Shown: in pieces, positions 25,085 to 34,394 of the stretch
Layout of the letters: the number at the start of each line of letters is the position of its first letter
How positions within the stretch are numbered: position 1 is the stretch's first letter
Assembly (NCBI RefSeq): GCF_031932625.1
Contig: NZ_JAVSCK010000003.1
Span: 1-64,000 of the forward strand
Direction: 5' to 3'
DNA length: 64,000 nt
Source of the DNA: Hwangdonia seohaensis
Lineage (GTDB): Bacteria; Bacteroidota; Bacteroidia; Flavobacteriales; Flavobacteriaceae
Made by a program: the position numbers and the translations under genes
The notes under the pieces: model-generated
Database searches by the model: none
What the model was told of the DNA's origin: nothing
The model's input: the letters and a program-made list of their open reading frames with translations, nothing else

Positions 25085-25618
25085 ATGAACGAAGACATAA
25101 AAACATTCACATTTTCAATATATACTGAAAATACCATCGGGTTGTTAAACCGTATCTCTGCCATTTTTCAGCGCAGACACATGAATATTGAAAGTTTAAC
25201 CACATCGCAATCTGAAATTGAAGGTGTAAATAGATTTGTAATAGTTGTAAATATTACCGAGCATCAAGCAAAAAAAATAATCGGACAATTTGAAAAGCAA
25301 GTGGAGGTGATTCGTGCCTATTATCATACCGAGGATGAAACGATTTATCAAGAATCCGGTATGTTTAAAATAAAGTCCGATTTACTGTTTGAAGAGCCTC
25401 AAATTCAAAATATAATTAAAGAAAGTAACGCTAGAATTGTAACGGTAAATAAAGAGTTTTTTGTGCTGGAAAAATCTGGAAGACGACAAGAAATAGAACT
25501 GTTACGACGCGAACTGAACGCGTTTGGCATCATGCAATTTGTGCGTTCTGGCCGAATAGCCGTTACTAAAGAAGAAATGAAAATAACTGAAATGCTAAAA
25601 GCATTCAATAACCAATAA
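25085..25618 (+). CDS. ilvN: acetolactate synthase, small (regulatory) subunit
   Basis: The N-terminal ACT domain (about residues 6-80) contains the effector-site sequence ENTIGLLNRISAIFQRRHMNIESLT. It is followed by a second ferredoxin-like domain (85-165). It binds the large subunit and confers valine feedback inhibition. 177 residues fits the long ilvN/ilvH form. It is within the ilv unit, 18 bp before ilvC. Confidence 0.95.
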   Translation: MNEDIKTFTFSIYTENTIGLLNRISAIFQRRHMNIESLTTSQSEIEGVNRFVIVVNITEHQAKKIIGQFEKQVEVIRAYYHTEDETIYQESGMFKIKSDLLFEEPQIQNIIKESNARIVTVNKEFFVLEKSGRRQEIELLRRELNAFGIMQFVRSGRIAVTKEEMKITEMLKAFNNQ

Positions 25619-25636
25619 TTAACAATAAAATTAAAA

Positions 25637-27112
25637 ATGGGAAATTATTTTAACACCCTTTCATTAAGAGACAAATTAAGCCAATTGGCAAAGTGTAGAT
25701 TTATGGATTCTTCAGAATTCCAAGATGGTGTAAATGCGCTAAAAGGTAAAAAAATAGTGATTGTAGGCTGTGGCGCTCAAGGTTTAAACCAAGGTTTGAA
25801 CATGCGGGATTCCGGATTGGATATTTCGTATGCCTTACGTGATGCTGCCATTGCGGAAAAACGTGCATCTTTTGTAAATGCCACCGAAAACGGATTTACA
25901 GTTGGTACATACAAAGAGTTGATTCCATCAGCAGATTTGGTGCTAAATTTAACACCGGATAAGCAGCACACCAATGTGGTAAATACCGTAATGCCTTTAA
26001 TGAAACAAGGGGCTACATTATCGTATTCTCACGGTTTTAATATTGTTGAAGAAGGCATGCAAATCCGTAAAGACCTTACCGTAATTATGGTGGCGCCAAA
26101 ATGCCCAGGTACCGAGGTGAGAGAAGAATACAAAAGAGGATTTGGCGTACCAACCTTAATTGCGGTGCACGATGAAAACGATCCAGAAGGTAAAGGTTGG
26201 GCACAAGCAAAGGCTTACGCCGTAGCTACCGGTGGAGATAGAGCAGGTGTGTTGGCATCGTCTTTTATTGCTGAGGTTAAGAGTGATTTAATGGGTGAGC
26301 AAACCATTTTATGTGGCTTGTTGCAAACTGGTTCTATTCTTTGTTTTGATAAAATGATTGAAAAAGGCGTGGATGCTGGCTATGCTTCAAAATTAATTCA
26401 ATACGGTTGGGAAACCATTACCGAAGGTCTTAAATATGGTGGTATTACCAATATGATGGACAGACTTTCAAATCCAGCAAAAATTAAGGCTTTTGAATTG
26501 TCAGAAGAATTAAAAGAGATTATGCGTCCGTTGTTCCAAAAGCACATGGACGATATTATTGAAGGTCGTTTCTCTGCAGGTATGATGGCAGATTGGGCTA
26601 ACGATGATAAAGATTTATTAGGATGGCGAGCTGAAACTGCTGAAACCGCTTTTGAAAAAACACCGGCGGGTGATGTTGAGATTTCCGAGCAAGAATACTA
26701 CGATAATGGCGTATTAATGGTCGCTATGGTTAGAGCCGGAGTAGAATTGGCTTTTGAGGCCATGACAGAGTCTGGAATTATCGATGCTTCTGCTTACTAC
26801 GAGTCGCTGCACGAAACACCGCTTATTGCGAACACCATTGCCAGAAGAAAATTATACGAAATGAACAGTGTAATCTCTGATACTGCGGAGTACGGATGTT
26901 ATTTGTTCGATCATGCTTGTAAGCCTTTATTAGCCGATTTTATGAAAAACGTAGATACTGATGTTATCGGTAAAACTTATGCTGCCGATAATGGTGACGG
27001 TGTTGATAACGCTCGATTAATTGAAGTTAATGCAGCTTTAAGAAATCACCCGGTTGAAAAAGTAGGTGAATTTTTAAGAGCCTCAATGACGGCTATGAAG
27101 CCTATAGTTTAA
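25637..27112 (+). CDS. ilvC: ketol-acid reductoisomerase, class II (long form)
   Basis: Isomerises and reduces acetohydroxy acids with NADPH and Mg2+. At 491 residues it is the long (class II) form with a duplicated knotted C-terminal domain. The Rossmann motif reads IVGCGAQGLNQGLNMRDSG, and SYSHGFNIVEEG plus PKCPGTEVREEYKRGFGVP give the catalytic region. A 59-bp spacer with a palindrome separates it from ilvA. Confidence 0.97.
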   Translation: MGNYFNTLSLRDKLSQLAKCRFMDSSEFQDGVNALKGKKIVIVGCGAQGLNQGLNMRDSGLDISYALRDAAIAEKRASFVNATENGFTVGTYKELIPSADLVLNLTPDKQHTNVVNTVMPLMKQGATLSYSHGFNIVEEGMQIRKDLTVIMVAPKCPGTEVREEYKRGFGVPTLIAVHDENDPEGKGWAQAKAYAVATGGDRAGVLASSFIAEVKSDLMGEQTILCGLLQTGSILCFDKMIEKGVDAGYASKLIQYGWETITEGLKYGGITNMMDRLSNPAKIKAFELSEELKEIMRPLFQKHMDDIIEGRFSAGMMADWANDDKDLLGWRAETAETAFEKTPAGDVEISEQEYYDNGVLMVAMVRAGVELAFEAMTESGIIDASAYYESLHETPLIANTIARRKLYEMNSVISDTAEYGCYLFDHACKPLLADFMKNVDTDVIGKTYAADNGDGVDNARLIEVNAALRNHPVEKVGEFLRASMTAMKPIV

Positions 27113-27125
27113 TATGAAAATTCAT

Positions 27126-27152
27126 CCTGCAAGGTTTCAAAAACCTTGTAGG
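27126..27152. repeat. palindromic repeat between ilvC and ilvA
   Basis: CCTGCAAGGTTT (27126-27137) pairs with AAACCTTGTAGG (27141-27152) with one G-U wobble and a 3-nt loop, followed by TATTTTT. It resembles the palindrome at 43268-43300 in the arg operon. It could weaken transcription into ilvA or protect the 3' end of the upstream message. Confidence 0.6.
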
Positions 27153-27171
27153 TATTTTTAAAATACAATTA

Positions 27172-28437
27172 ATGAATAAGGAGAAAACCACATATTTTCC
27201 TAATCTTAATGATATAAAGCTAGCTGCCGATACCATTAAAAACGTATCGGCAGTTACGCCTTTAAGCCTTAGTTTTAGATATTCCGATACGCATAATGCA
27301 CAAATTTATTTTAAACGCGAAGATTTGCAACAAGTCCGTTCGTATAAAATTAGAGGGGCTTATAATAAAATAAGTGCATTGTCAAAAGAAGAAGCTGAAA
27401 AAGGCGTGGTTTGTGCCAGCGCCGGAAATCATGCTCAGGGTGTTGCGCTATCTTGTAAACTATTAAAAATCAAGGGCACAATTTTTATGCCTGCACCAAC
27501 GCCAAAGCAGAAAGTAGAACAGGTTAAAATGTTTGGTGGGGCATATGTTTCTATTGTTTTGGAAGGCGACACATTTGATGATGCCAATCAATTGGCCATT
27601 GCCGAATGTGAACAATTGCACAAAACCTTTATTCATCCTTTTAACGATAAAAAGGTTATTGAAGGACAGGCCACCATAGCATTGGAGATTTTAGAGCAGG
27701 CTACAGAACCTATCGATTATGTGTTTATAGCCGTTGGCGGTGGCGGATTAGCTGCAGGTTTATCAACGGTTTTTAAGCAACTGTCTCCAAAAACCAAAAT
27801 TGTTGGTGTTGAGCCTAAAGGCGCGCCATCTATGTCGGTTTCAATCAAAAACAATAAAAACACTACTTTAGAAAGTATTGAAAAATTCATTGACGGTGCT
27901 GCGGTTAAACGCGTTGGCGATTTAACTTTCCCGATATGTAAACAGAATCTCGATGATATGATTAGCATTCCAGAGGGTAAGGTTTGTCAGTCTATTTTAG
28001 ACTTGTACAACAGAGATGCCATTGTAGTGGAACCTGCGGGTGCTTTAAGTATATCGGCGTTGGATTTTTATGCCGAAGAAATAAAAGGCAAGCACGTAGT
28101 TTGCGTTGTAAGTGGAAGCAATAACGATATTACACGAACCTCCGAAATTAAGGAGCGCGCTTTGCTTTATGCCAATTTAAAGCATTATTTCATCATTAAA
28201 TTTCCGCAACGTGCCGGAGCTTTAAAAGAATTTGTAGTTGATATTTTGGGCGAAAACGACGATATTACCTATTTTCAATATGCTAAAAAAACCAATCGTG
28301 AAAACGGGTCTGCCGTGGTTGGAATTGAGTTAAAATCGTCATCAGATTTAGAGCCGTTAATCACTAAAATGAAAGCGCAAAATTTTTACGGCGATTACTT
28401 GAATAACAAACCCGATTTGTTTCAGTTTTTGGTGTAA
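27172..28437 (+). CDS. ilvA: threonine dehydratase (biosynthetic type)
   Basis: Deaminates threonine to 2-oxobutyrate, the committed step to isoleucine. PLP-binding Lys59 is in RSYKIRGAYNKIS, the Gly-rich phosphate loop is VGGGGLAAG, and SAGNHAQGVA completes the site. After about residue 335 comes one ACT-like regulatory domain (YFIIKFPQRAGALKEFV), so this is the short allosteric form (421 aa) and not the two-domain E. coli form. Last gene of the ilv unit; its stop lies 18 bp from that of a convergent gene. Confidence 0.95.
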   Translation: MNKEKTTYFPNLNDIKLAADTIKNVSAVTPLSLSFRYSDTHNAQIYFKREDLQQVRSYKIRGAYNKISALSKEEAEKGVVCASAGNHAQGVALSCKLLKIKGTIFMPAPTPKQKVEQVKMFGGAYVSIVLEGDTFDDANQLAIAECEQLHKTFIHPFNDKKVIEGQATIALEILEQATEPIDYVFIAVGGGGLAAGLSTVFKQLSPKTKIVGVEPKGAPSMSVSIKNNKNTTLESIEKFIDGAAVKRVGDLTFPICKQNLDDMISIPEGKVCQSILDLYNRDAIVVEPAGALSISALDFYAEEIKGKHVVCVVSGSNNDITRTSEIKERALLYANLKHYFIIKFPQRAGALKEFVVDILGENDDITYFQYAKKTNRENGSAVVGIELKSSSDLEPLITKMKAQNFYGDYLNNKPDLFQFLV

Positions 28438-28455
28438 ACATGCATCGTAATCAAA

Positions 28456-30717
28456 TCAATATTTTAATTCGAGCAATTCCTTTTCACTAAAAGTGCCACC
28501 ATCTTTTGGTTTTATTTCTCGTAATGATTTTATTTTTTCAATACTGATGTTATTGGGCTTTTTGGCAAAGGCATTGTTTAAATAACTAATAATGTCTTGC
28601 AAATCTTTATCGGTGAATTCTGGGTTCCCAGCTAAACCGGGCATTGTTGCATTTAAATCATATAACTTGCCGTTAACGTGGATAGGACCCGATAAACCAT
28701 GTAAAATAATTAAAGCCAATCTTTCGGCTGATTTTGTTACGTACTCTGAATCTTTTAAAGGCGGCGCAAGTCCATCAACCCCATTGCCGTTTATTCCATG
28801 GCACGCCGCACATGTGTTTTTGTAAAGTTTATATCCAGCTGTTCGGGCATCGGTGCCTACCGTTGTTTCGGTAAATATGGCATTTTTTACATCTTTGCTT
28901 TTATTGTTTATAGTTTGAGTTAATAACTCGAATAACATAGTCTCGGAAGAATCTTTTTCAAACTGATTTAAAAACATAAGAAAATCTTCCTCAACACTTC
29001 TTAAACTATTTATGATGCCTTCTTGATATGCTTTTTCGGTTTTATATTTGTGTGATAATTCCATTAATAAAGGAAAAAACGTTTCGGTTGAAAACGGGAT
29101 CCATTCCCCTAAAGTGTTTGCTATATACAAATCGATTTCTTTATCGTTTTTTTGAAGGAAATGGCTTATTATTTTTTTAGTTGAAACCAAGTTATCAGCC
29201 GAAGCAAATTGTTCTAACAATGTTAAAGCATGATTTATAACGGCACTGTCACTGTTTGAATACAATATGTTTTCCAATATAATGTAATCGAGAGCCTGCA
29301 ACCCATTTAAAGTATGCATGGCATGTATTTGGGAAATGGGATTCGTTATATCCGCAGTTATCTCCTTTATAAGAGGTATGGTCTTTTTGTCGTTTTTAAA
29401 TACAAGCAATTGTTGTGTGCGATCTCTTATCCATCCATTGGAATTTTTAAGTAAATCAACTAGTGCTTTGCTTTTTAATTCTTCAATTTTAATGGTTTCT
29501 TTAAAAGTGCTGTTTTGGTGGCTTACCTTTAGTATGCGTCCCATGCCTATAATCGTGTCAAGCTTTTTGTCGGCATAATGTTTTTGTAAATAAGGGGTTA
29601 AAAAGGCTTTGTCCTGTATGATTCCGCGGTGCATGTCTACTATATACATATGGCCATCGGGACCGTTAAATAGATTTACGGGCCGAAATCCTTCATCAGT
29701 AGAGGCTATAAATTCTTTCTCTGGAATGGCTTGATTAGCGGTTATTTTATAACCTGAAAAGGTTAAGATATTACGCTTCACAAGATTAGCTTCTGGAGCA
29801 CAAACAAAGGCGTTTTCAAAATAATTTTCTGGGAACTGACCACCTCGATAAACCAAGGGGCCACAGGCCGAAGTAACATTAACCAAAATACTATCTTTAT
29901 CTAATACCCCTTTTTGATAGCCTCTATTCACAGAGGTTGCATGCAAGGGATACACGCGCTGGTCTGGGGTTAAGGTTTTGTTTAACGTTGCATTTGGTTT
30001 GTAATAAGGGTTTTTTATCACGGTATTGGGTAGCACATAATCGCCTATTAATTGTGTGGAGTTGTTGTTGTAATACAGTCTTCCAAAATTATCTTTGGTT
30101 ATTCCCCATTGCCCTCTAAACGAGGTGGGTTCTTTAATCCACTTCCCATTTTTCATTTGATAACGAAAATTCGATTTGGCATTGTAAATCCAATTATCAA
30201 TGTGTATCATTAATCCATTGGGTTGATGCTCAACATTTCCGCCATCGGCATATAAAGAATCTACTAAAACCTTATTTACAGGCTTGTCATTTTTTATATT
30301 GACAAACCACAGATTTGGTGGTTCGGCATACAATAAACCGCCATAAACATGGGCAATAGCTCTTGGAAGTATAAGCCCATCAATAAATATCTTTGAATGG
30401 TCGGTGATTCCGTCATTGTCTAAATCCTCCAAAATAGAAATAGTGCCGTTTGGCATGTCGGCACCACTATCTTCTAAATTTTGCATATAGCCTTTCATTT
30501 CAACCACCCACATTCTACCTTTGTTGTCAAAGTCCATGGCTACGGGGGCTTCAATAAAAGGTTCTGAGGCTATAACATCAAGCTTAAAACCTGGTTCAAT
30601 ATGGTAATTGTCCAATGATATGATGGGCTCATCATACGAAACGGTGTTGCATCCTGCCATAATAAGCGCAAGCGCAATAGTTGATAAGATGCCTAAAACT
30701 GATTTTTTATTATTCAA
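28456..30717 (-). CDS. lipoprotein with PVC-type dehydrogenase-like propeller and C-terminal cytochrome c
   Basis: 753 residues. Lipobox IMAGC (Cys23). A beta-propeller of the membrane-bound-dehydrogenase type spans about 35-400 (GLILPRAIAHVYGGLLYAEPPNLW, GPDGHMYIVDMHRGIIQDK). A helical HEAT-like region follows (410-615). A cytochrome c domain ends the protein, with the single haem site CAACHG near 645 and an axial Met probably in ATMPGLAG. Families of this layout are common in Planctomycetes and Bacteroidota. Last in the sugar-oxidation operon, it probably takes electrons from sugar oxidation on the periplasmic side. That role is inferred from context. Confidence 0.8.
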   Translation of the reverse strand: MNNKKSVLGILSTIALALIMAGCNTVSYDEPIISLDNYHIEPGFKLDVIASEPFIEAPVAMDFDNKGRMWVVEMKGYMQNLEDSGADMPNGTISILEDLDNDGITDHSKIFIDGLILPRAIAHVYGGLLYAEPPNLWFVNIKNDKPVNKVLVDSLYADGGNVEHQPNGLMIHIDNWIYNAKSNFRYQMKNGKWIKEPTSFRGQWGITKDNFGRLYYNNNSTQLIGDYVLPNTVIKNPYYKPNATLNKTLTPDQRVYPLHATSVNRGYQKGVLDKDSILVNVTSACGPLVYRGGQFPENYFENAFVCAPEANLVKRNILTFSGYKITANQAIPEKEFIASTDEGFRPVNLFNGPDGHMYIVDMHRGIIQDKAFLTPYLQKHYADKKLDTIIGMGRILKVSHQNSTFKETIKIEELKSKALVDLLKNSNGWIRDRTQQLLVFKNDKKTIPLIKEITADITNPISQIHAMHTLNGLQALDYIILENILYSNSDSAVINHALTLLEQFASADNLVSTKKIISHFLQKNDKEIDLYIANTLGEWIPFSTETFFPLLMELSHKYKTEKAYQEGIINSLRSVEEDFLMFLNQFEKDSSETMLFELLTQTINNKSKDVKNAIFTETTVGTDARTAGYKLYKNTCAACHGINGNGVDGLAPPLKDSEYVTKSAERLALIILHGLSGPIHVNGKLYDLNATMPGLAGNPEFTDKDLQDIISYLNNAFAKKPNNISIEKIKSLREIKPKDGGTFSEKELLELKY

Positions 30718-30758
30718 AAAATTAAAAGATTTTTATGGGTAAATGTGTTATCGATTGA

Positions 30759-32156
30759 CTAAAATTCCCTGATTTTGATGCTTCTAAAATACACGGTATC
30801 GCCATGGTCTTGCAATAAAATATGACCACCTTGCCATTGCCCAAACCCCTCCCATTTATTGAATTTGCTATAAGCTACAAGGGTTTTAAACATTTGTGAA
30901 TGCCTATCGTATTCAATCACTTTTTCATTGTTTAACCAATGCTCTACATGCGAGCCTTTAACGATTATTCGTGCTTTGTTCCAGCTGCCAACACCTTTAA
31001 ATGTCTTATTTCTTTCTGGTATCGAGAGGTTTTCTGCTTTAATTAAATCGTATAGCGACCCAAGGGTTCTGTTTCCATTTATACCCGCTTTTGCATCGGG
31101 ATGGTTTTTATCATCTAAAATTTGAAATTCACAGCCAATGGCAGACCCCGTTTCTTTATTAAGTTGGGCATCGACGAAATATTTAATGCCACTATTCGCA
31201 CCTTCAGTAATTTTGAATTCTAGTTCTAACTCAAAACTGCTGAATTGTTTTTCGGTAACCAGGTCTCCGGGACCTGTCGATTCGCCTCCGTCCGTAGCCA
31301 AAATAGCTAATTCACCATTCTTAATTTCCCACCCAGATTCTGGGAAATGATCCAGTTTTGCGCCACGCCAACCTTTGTTGGTTTTACCGTCCCAAAGCAA
31401 ACGCCAACCTTTATCTATTTCGTTTTGGGTTAGCGTGTTTACCAAATAACTCATTTCCTTAACTTCTGGATTCGAGGGCAAACGCGCCTCATTTAAGTTA
31501 TTTGTTTTAATTCTAATATTCCTCCATTTAATTTCTTTTCCGGCAAGATTTTCATTGGTGCCGATACCGTGAACCTGCAATGCAATGAAACCTGAAGGTG
31601 TTAAATCGTCCACCAAGTTTGAACATGGTACACCATTTATCCAAGTTTTAACAGACTTGCCAATGGCCTCAATTCTACAGTGGTTCCATATCCCATTTTT
31701 AAAAGCCTTTCGGCCTTTTTGGTTTAAGGATAATGGGTACAACCAGCCTCTTCTGCCTTCGTCGTAAATGCCGCCACTAAAAGCACGATCGCTGGGGTCC
31801 AACTCGAATTGATAGCCATGAACCCTTCCGTTGTTATACGCTTCAATACTGTTGGACCTAAATTGTACACCGGAATTAATTGTTGGATCGACTAAAACCT
31901 CAAATTCCAAAATAAAATCGCTATAATTTTTTTCAGTAGCTAAAAAACTATTTGGGATTTTGGTTTTGGTGGTTCCTATTATTTCTCCGTTTTCAACACG
32001 GTATTTTGCCGTACCGTTTAGCTGTTTCCAACCCGTTAAATCTTTACCGTTAAAAAGGGCTATCCATTCATCGCTAAATGCTTGCGCACATACATCATAG
32101 TTACCAAAGCCTATTGTTAAGGCACAAATTAAAAAGTATAATTTAAATGTTGACAT
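30759..32156 (-). CDS. secreted protein with two DUF1080 (3-keto-disaccharide hydrolase-like) domains
   Basis: Two concanavalin-like DUF1080 domains in tandem: about residues 25-215 (WIALFNGKDLTGWKQLNG ... GYQFELDPSDRAFSGGIYDE) and 240-465 (WRLLWDGKTNKGWRGAK ... GCEFQILDDKNHPDAKAG). I chose ATG 32156 because it gives a proper signal peptide (MSTFKLYFLICALTIGFG) and follows the upstream stop by 1 bp; an ATG 24 bp earlier overlaps the upstream gene. Members of this family cleave or lyse 3-keto-glycosides after a Gfo/Idh-type oxidation. The fused pair suggests two substrates or a regulatory copy. Confidence 0.85.
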   Translation of the reverse strand: MSTFKLYFLICALTIGFGNYDVCAQAFSDEWIALFNGKDLTGWKQLNGTAKYRVENGEIIGTTKTKIPNSFLATEKNYSDFILEFEVLVDPTINSGVQFRSNSIEAYNNGRVHGYQFELDPSDRAFSGGIYDEGRRGWLYPLSLNQKGRKAFKNGIWNHCRIEAIGKSVKTWINGVPCSNLVDDLTPSGFIALQVHGIGTNENLAGKEIKWRNIRIKTNNLNEARLPSNPEVKEMSYLVNTLTQNEIDKGWRLLWDGKTNKGWRGAKLDHFPESGWEIKNGELAILATDGGESTGPGDLVTEKQFSSFELELEFKITEGANSGIKYFVDAQLNKETGSAIGCEFQILDDKNHPDAKAGINGNRTLGSLYDLIKAENLSIPERNKTFKGVGSWNKARIIVKGSHVEHWLNNEKVIEYDRHSQMFKTLVAYSKFNKWEGFGQWQGGHILLQDHGDTVYFRSIKIREF

Positions 32157-32157
32157 T

Positions 32158-33588
32158 TTAAAATTCACGATAATCCCCATCTAAATACTGATTGGCTTTT
32201 TCCTCAGAAAATTTTGCATTTTCACTATCCCAATGCAGTGTTTGATTTGGAAAACGACCCGCAATAACCCCTAAAAGAATGGTTTCTGTTAATTTTGAGG
32301 CATACGAAAACGGTGCCGTACATTCATCTTTACCAAAGCAGGCATCTACAAATTGATGGTAATGTTTTGGTCCTTCGGAAGCATAATTGCGTATGGGTTT
32401 GCCCATATTATTTGCTTTTTCAACCGCTTCAATTTCCGAGGATATATCAACATACTCCCCGTTTACAATTTTCTTTGGTAATTGCATAAAATGAGGTAAA
32501 AGCAAGCGTCCTTTTTCGCCAACAAACATGGCGCCTTGTTCGGGTAAAACACCTTCTGAAGCAACTTTGGTATCAAGGGACATTTTGTCTTCTAAACTTT
32601 TGTCTTTTGTCGCTGAAGAAGTCTCTTTTTTTGCGCCCGGTAATATTAAATCTTCGTGTTCTTTTGGCGCTCCTGGGCCGTCGTACCAAATCCATTTTAA
32701 GGTTTCGGTAGTGTACTTTGTTTTAGGAAATACATAGGTTACCGTGTTTTTTTCCGGAAAACCGAAACCGTTGGGCTCACGGCATTCGTTTTTTATGGTT
32801 TTAGGGACGTCAAGCTCAAGAGCGTTGTACGGTGTATCAAAAATATGAACACCCATATCGCCTAAAGTGCCACAGCCGTAATCCATTAATTTACGCCAAT
32901 TTCCTGGGTGATAAACCCCTTCTTTGTAGGAGCGTTTAGCCGATGTGCCTAACCATAAATTCCAATCTAAAGTGTCGGGAATGGGGTCGTTGCCTTCAGG
33001 TGCCGGACCATCGTATCCCCAGTTTTTTGGCGACCAAGCATGTACAGTATGTACTTTTCCTATTATCCCGGATTGGATTAATAAAGTCGCCAATTTATAA
33101 TCATAAAAAGAATGTACTTGAATACCCATTTGTGTCACCAAGTTTTTCTCTTTGGCGAGCTGGCTCATCGCACGAGCTTCAGAGACGTGGTGCGTCAATG
33201 GTTTTTGGCAATACACGGGTTTATTCATGTTCATGGCAAGCATAGAAGCTGGAGCGTGGGTGTGGTCTGGAGTTGAAACAATTACGGCATCAATTTCGTC
33301 TTCCATCTCCTTTAGCATAACCCTATAATCTGAAAACGTTTTTGCGTTCGGGTAAAGTTTTTTGGCTTCGTTAAGAAAATTTGAATCAACATCACATAAT
33401 GCGGTAACATCAACCAAAGGATGCGAAGCGGTATCTTTAAGGTCGGCCAGTCCCATGTTGCCAACGCCAATATGTGCGGTTCTAAGACGGCCATTTTTAG
33501 TTTTGGCAGCACTCATTAATAACGTAGGTGCAATGGCCAAACCTGCCACGCCTAATCCGCTCTTTTTTAAAAAGTCTCTTTTATTCAT
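32158..33588 (-). CDS. exported Gfo/Idh/MocA family oxidoreductase
   Basis: 476 residues starting MNKRDFLKKSGLGVAGLAIAP, a Tat-like leader with Lys-Arg in place of Arg-Arg. The NAD(P)-binding Rossmann motif is HIGVGNMG, the catalytic-region Lys is in VYCQKPLTHHV, and the C-terminal alpha/beta domain contains WRKLMDYGCGTLGDMGVHIFD. Such enzymes oxidise sugar hydroxyls (commonly C3), with the cofactor often tightly bound. Placed between two DUF1080 genes it would make the 3-keto substrate that those proteins process. Export with a bound cofactor is known for glucose-fructose oxidoreductase relatives. Confidence 0.85.
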   Translation of the reverse strand: MNKRDFLKKSGLGVAGLAIAPTLLMSAAKTKNGRLRTAHIGVGNMGLADLKDTASHPLVDVTALCDVDSNFLNEAKKLYPNAKTFSDYRVMLKEMEDEIDAVIVSTPDHTHAPASMLAMNMNKPVYCQKPLTHHVSEARAMSQLAKEKNLVTQMGIQVHSFYDYKLATLLIQSGIIGKVHTVHAWSPKNWGYDGPAPEGNDPIPDTLDWNLWLGTSAKRSYKEGVYHPGNWRKLMDYGCGTLGDMGVHIFDTPYNALELDVPKTIKNECREPNGFGFPEKNTVTYVFPKTKYTTETLKWIWYDGPGAPKEHEDLILPGAKKETSSATKDKSLEDKMSLDTKVASEGVLPEQGAMFVGEKGRLLLPHFMQLPKKIVNGEYVDISSEIEAVEKANNMGKPIRNYASEGPKHYHQFVDACFGKDECTAPFSYASKLTETILLGVIAGRFPNQTLHWDSENAKFSEEKANQYLDGDYREF

Positions 33589-33604
33589 TTTCGTGTATGT
33601 TCAG

Positions 33605-34354
33605 TTATAATTTTTTAATTTTTATGTTTCGTAACCATAAGGGGCTATCGTGGTCTTGAATAGCAATGTAGCCAGACTTAAAAGTACCATATTTTGGAAA
33701 ATCTTTCCATTTACCTTCTTTTTTTCGACTTTCCCAATCTTCAGACCAGGGCACAAATTCAAGCAGTTTTTTGCCATTTAGCCAATGTTCTACTTTTTCT
33801 GTTGTGAAAATGATGCGGGAAGTGTTCCATTCCATAGCTGGTTTAACTATTTTTTGACTTAAATCCGGTACATACATGGCGTAGTCAGCTCCTGTTTTCT
33901 GCCATTCTTCCAAGGTCGCATCATTGATTTCTTCCCATTTTAAATCATCTAACATTTGATATTCTGGAGCCACTTCGTACGGCGGCCAATCACCTTCTTG
34001 TATATGATACATTATACCGCTATTTCCGCCTTCAGGAATCTTCCATTCCCAATACAGTTCAAAATTATCGAATTCTTCCGCAGCATAAATAATGTCTTTG
34101 CCACCTTTACGATTGGCTTCTGTACGTATTTCGGTATCAAAAGTCAATTCACCATCTTTTATAACCCAGCCCGGGGGCAAAGAATCTCCATTATAAGCTC
34201 GCCACCCATCTAGACTGGAGCCATCAAAAAGATAAATCCATTCGTTGTTTACTGTATTGTTTTCTGTGTTTGATTCTAATTTTTCACTTTTTTTCTCTCC
34301 TTTACAAGCTAGAATTACGAGTCCGATAGATAATGCTAAAATTGCTTTTTTCAT
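33605..34354 (-). CDS. DUF1080 lipoprotein (3-keto-disaccharide hydrolase-like)
   Basis: 249 residues with lipobox ILAC (Cys17) and a Lys/Glu/Asn-rich linker. A single DUF1080 beta-sandwich covers about 35-249: WIYLFDGSSLDGWRAYNGD, then EWKIPEGGNSGIMYHI, APEYQMLDD and the C-terminal IAIQDHDSPLWLRNIKIKKL. It is first of the four leftward genes in this cluster, 40 bp after the pyruvate carboxylase stop with no terminator seen, so read-through from pyc is possible. Likely surface or periplasmic. Confidence 0.87.
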   Translation of the reverse strand: MKKAILALSIGLVILACKGEKKSEKLESNTENNTVNNEWIYLFDGSSLDGWRAYNGDSLPPGWVIKDGELTFDTEIRTEANRKGGKDIIYAAEEFDNFELYWEWKIPEGGNSGIMYHIQEGDWPPYEVAPEYQMLDDLKWEEINDATLEEWQKTGADYAMYVPDLSQKIVKPAMEWNTSRIIFTTEKVEHWLNGKKLLEFVPWSEDWESRKKEGKWKDFPKYGTFKSGYIAIQDHDSPLWLRNIKIKKL

Positions 34355-34394
34355 GTTTAATAAAAATTTTAGGTAAATATAGTATTAATTTGAA

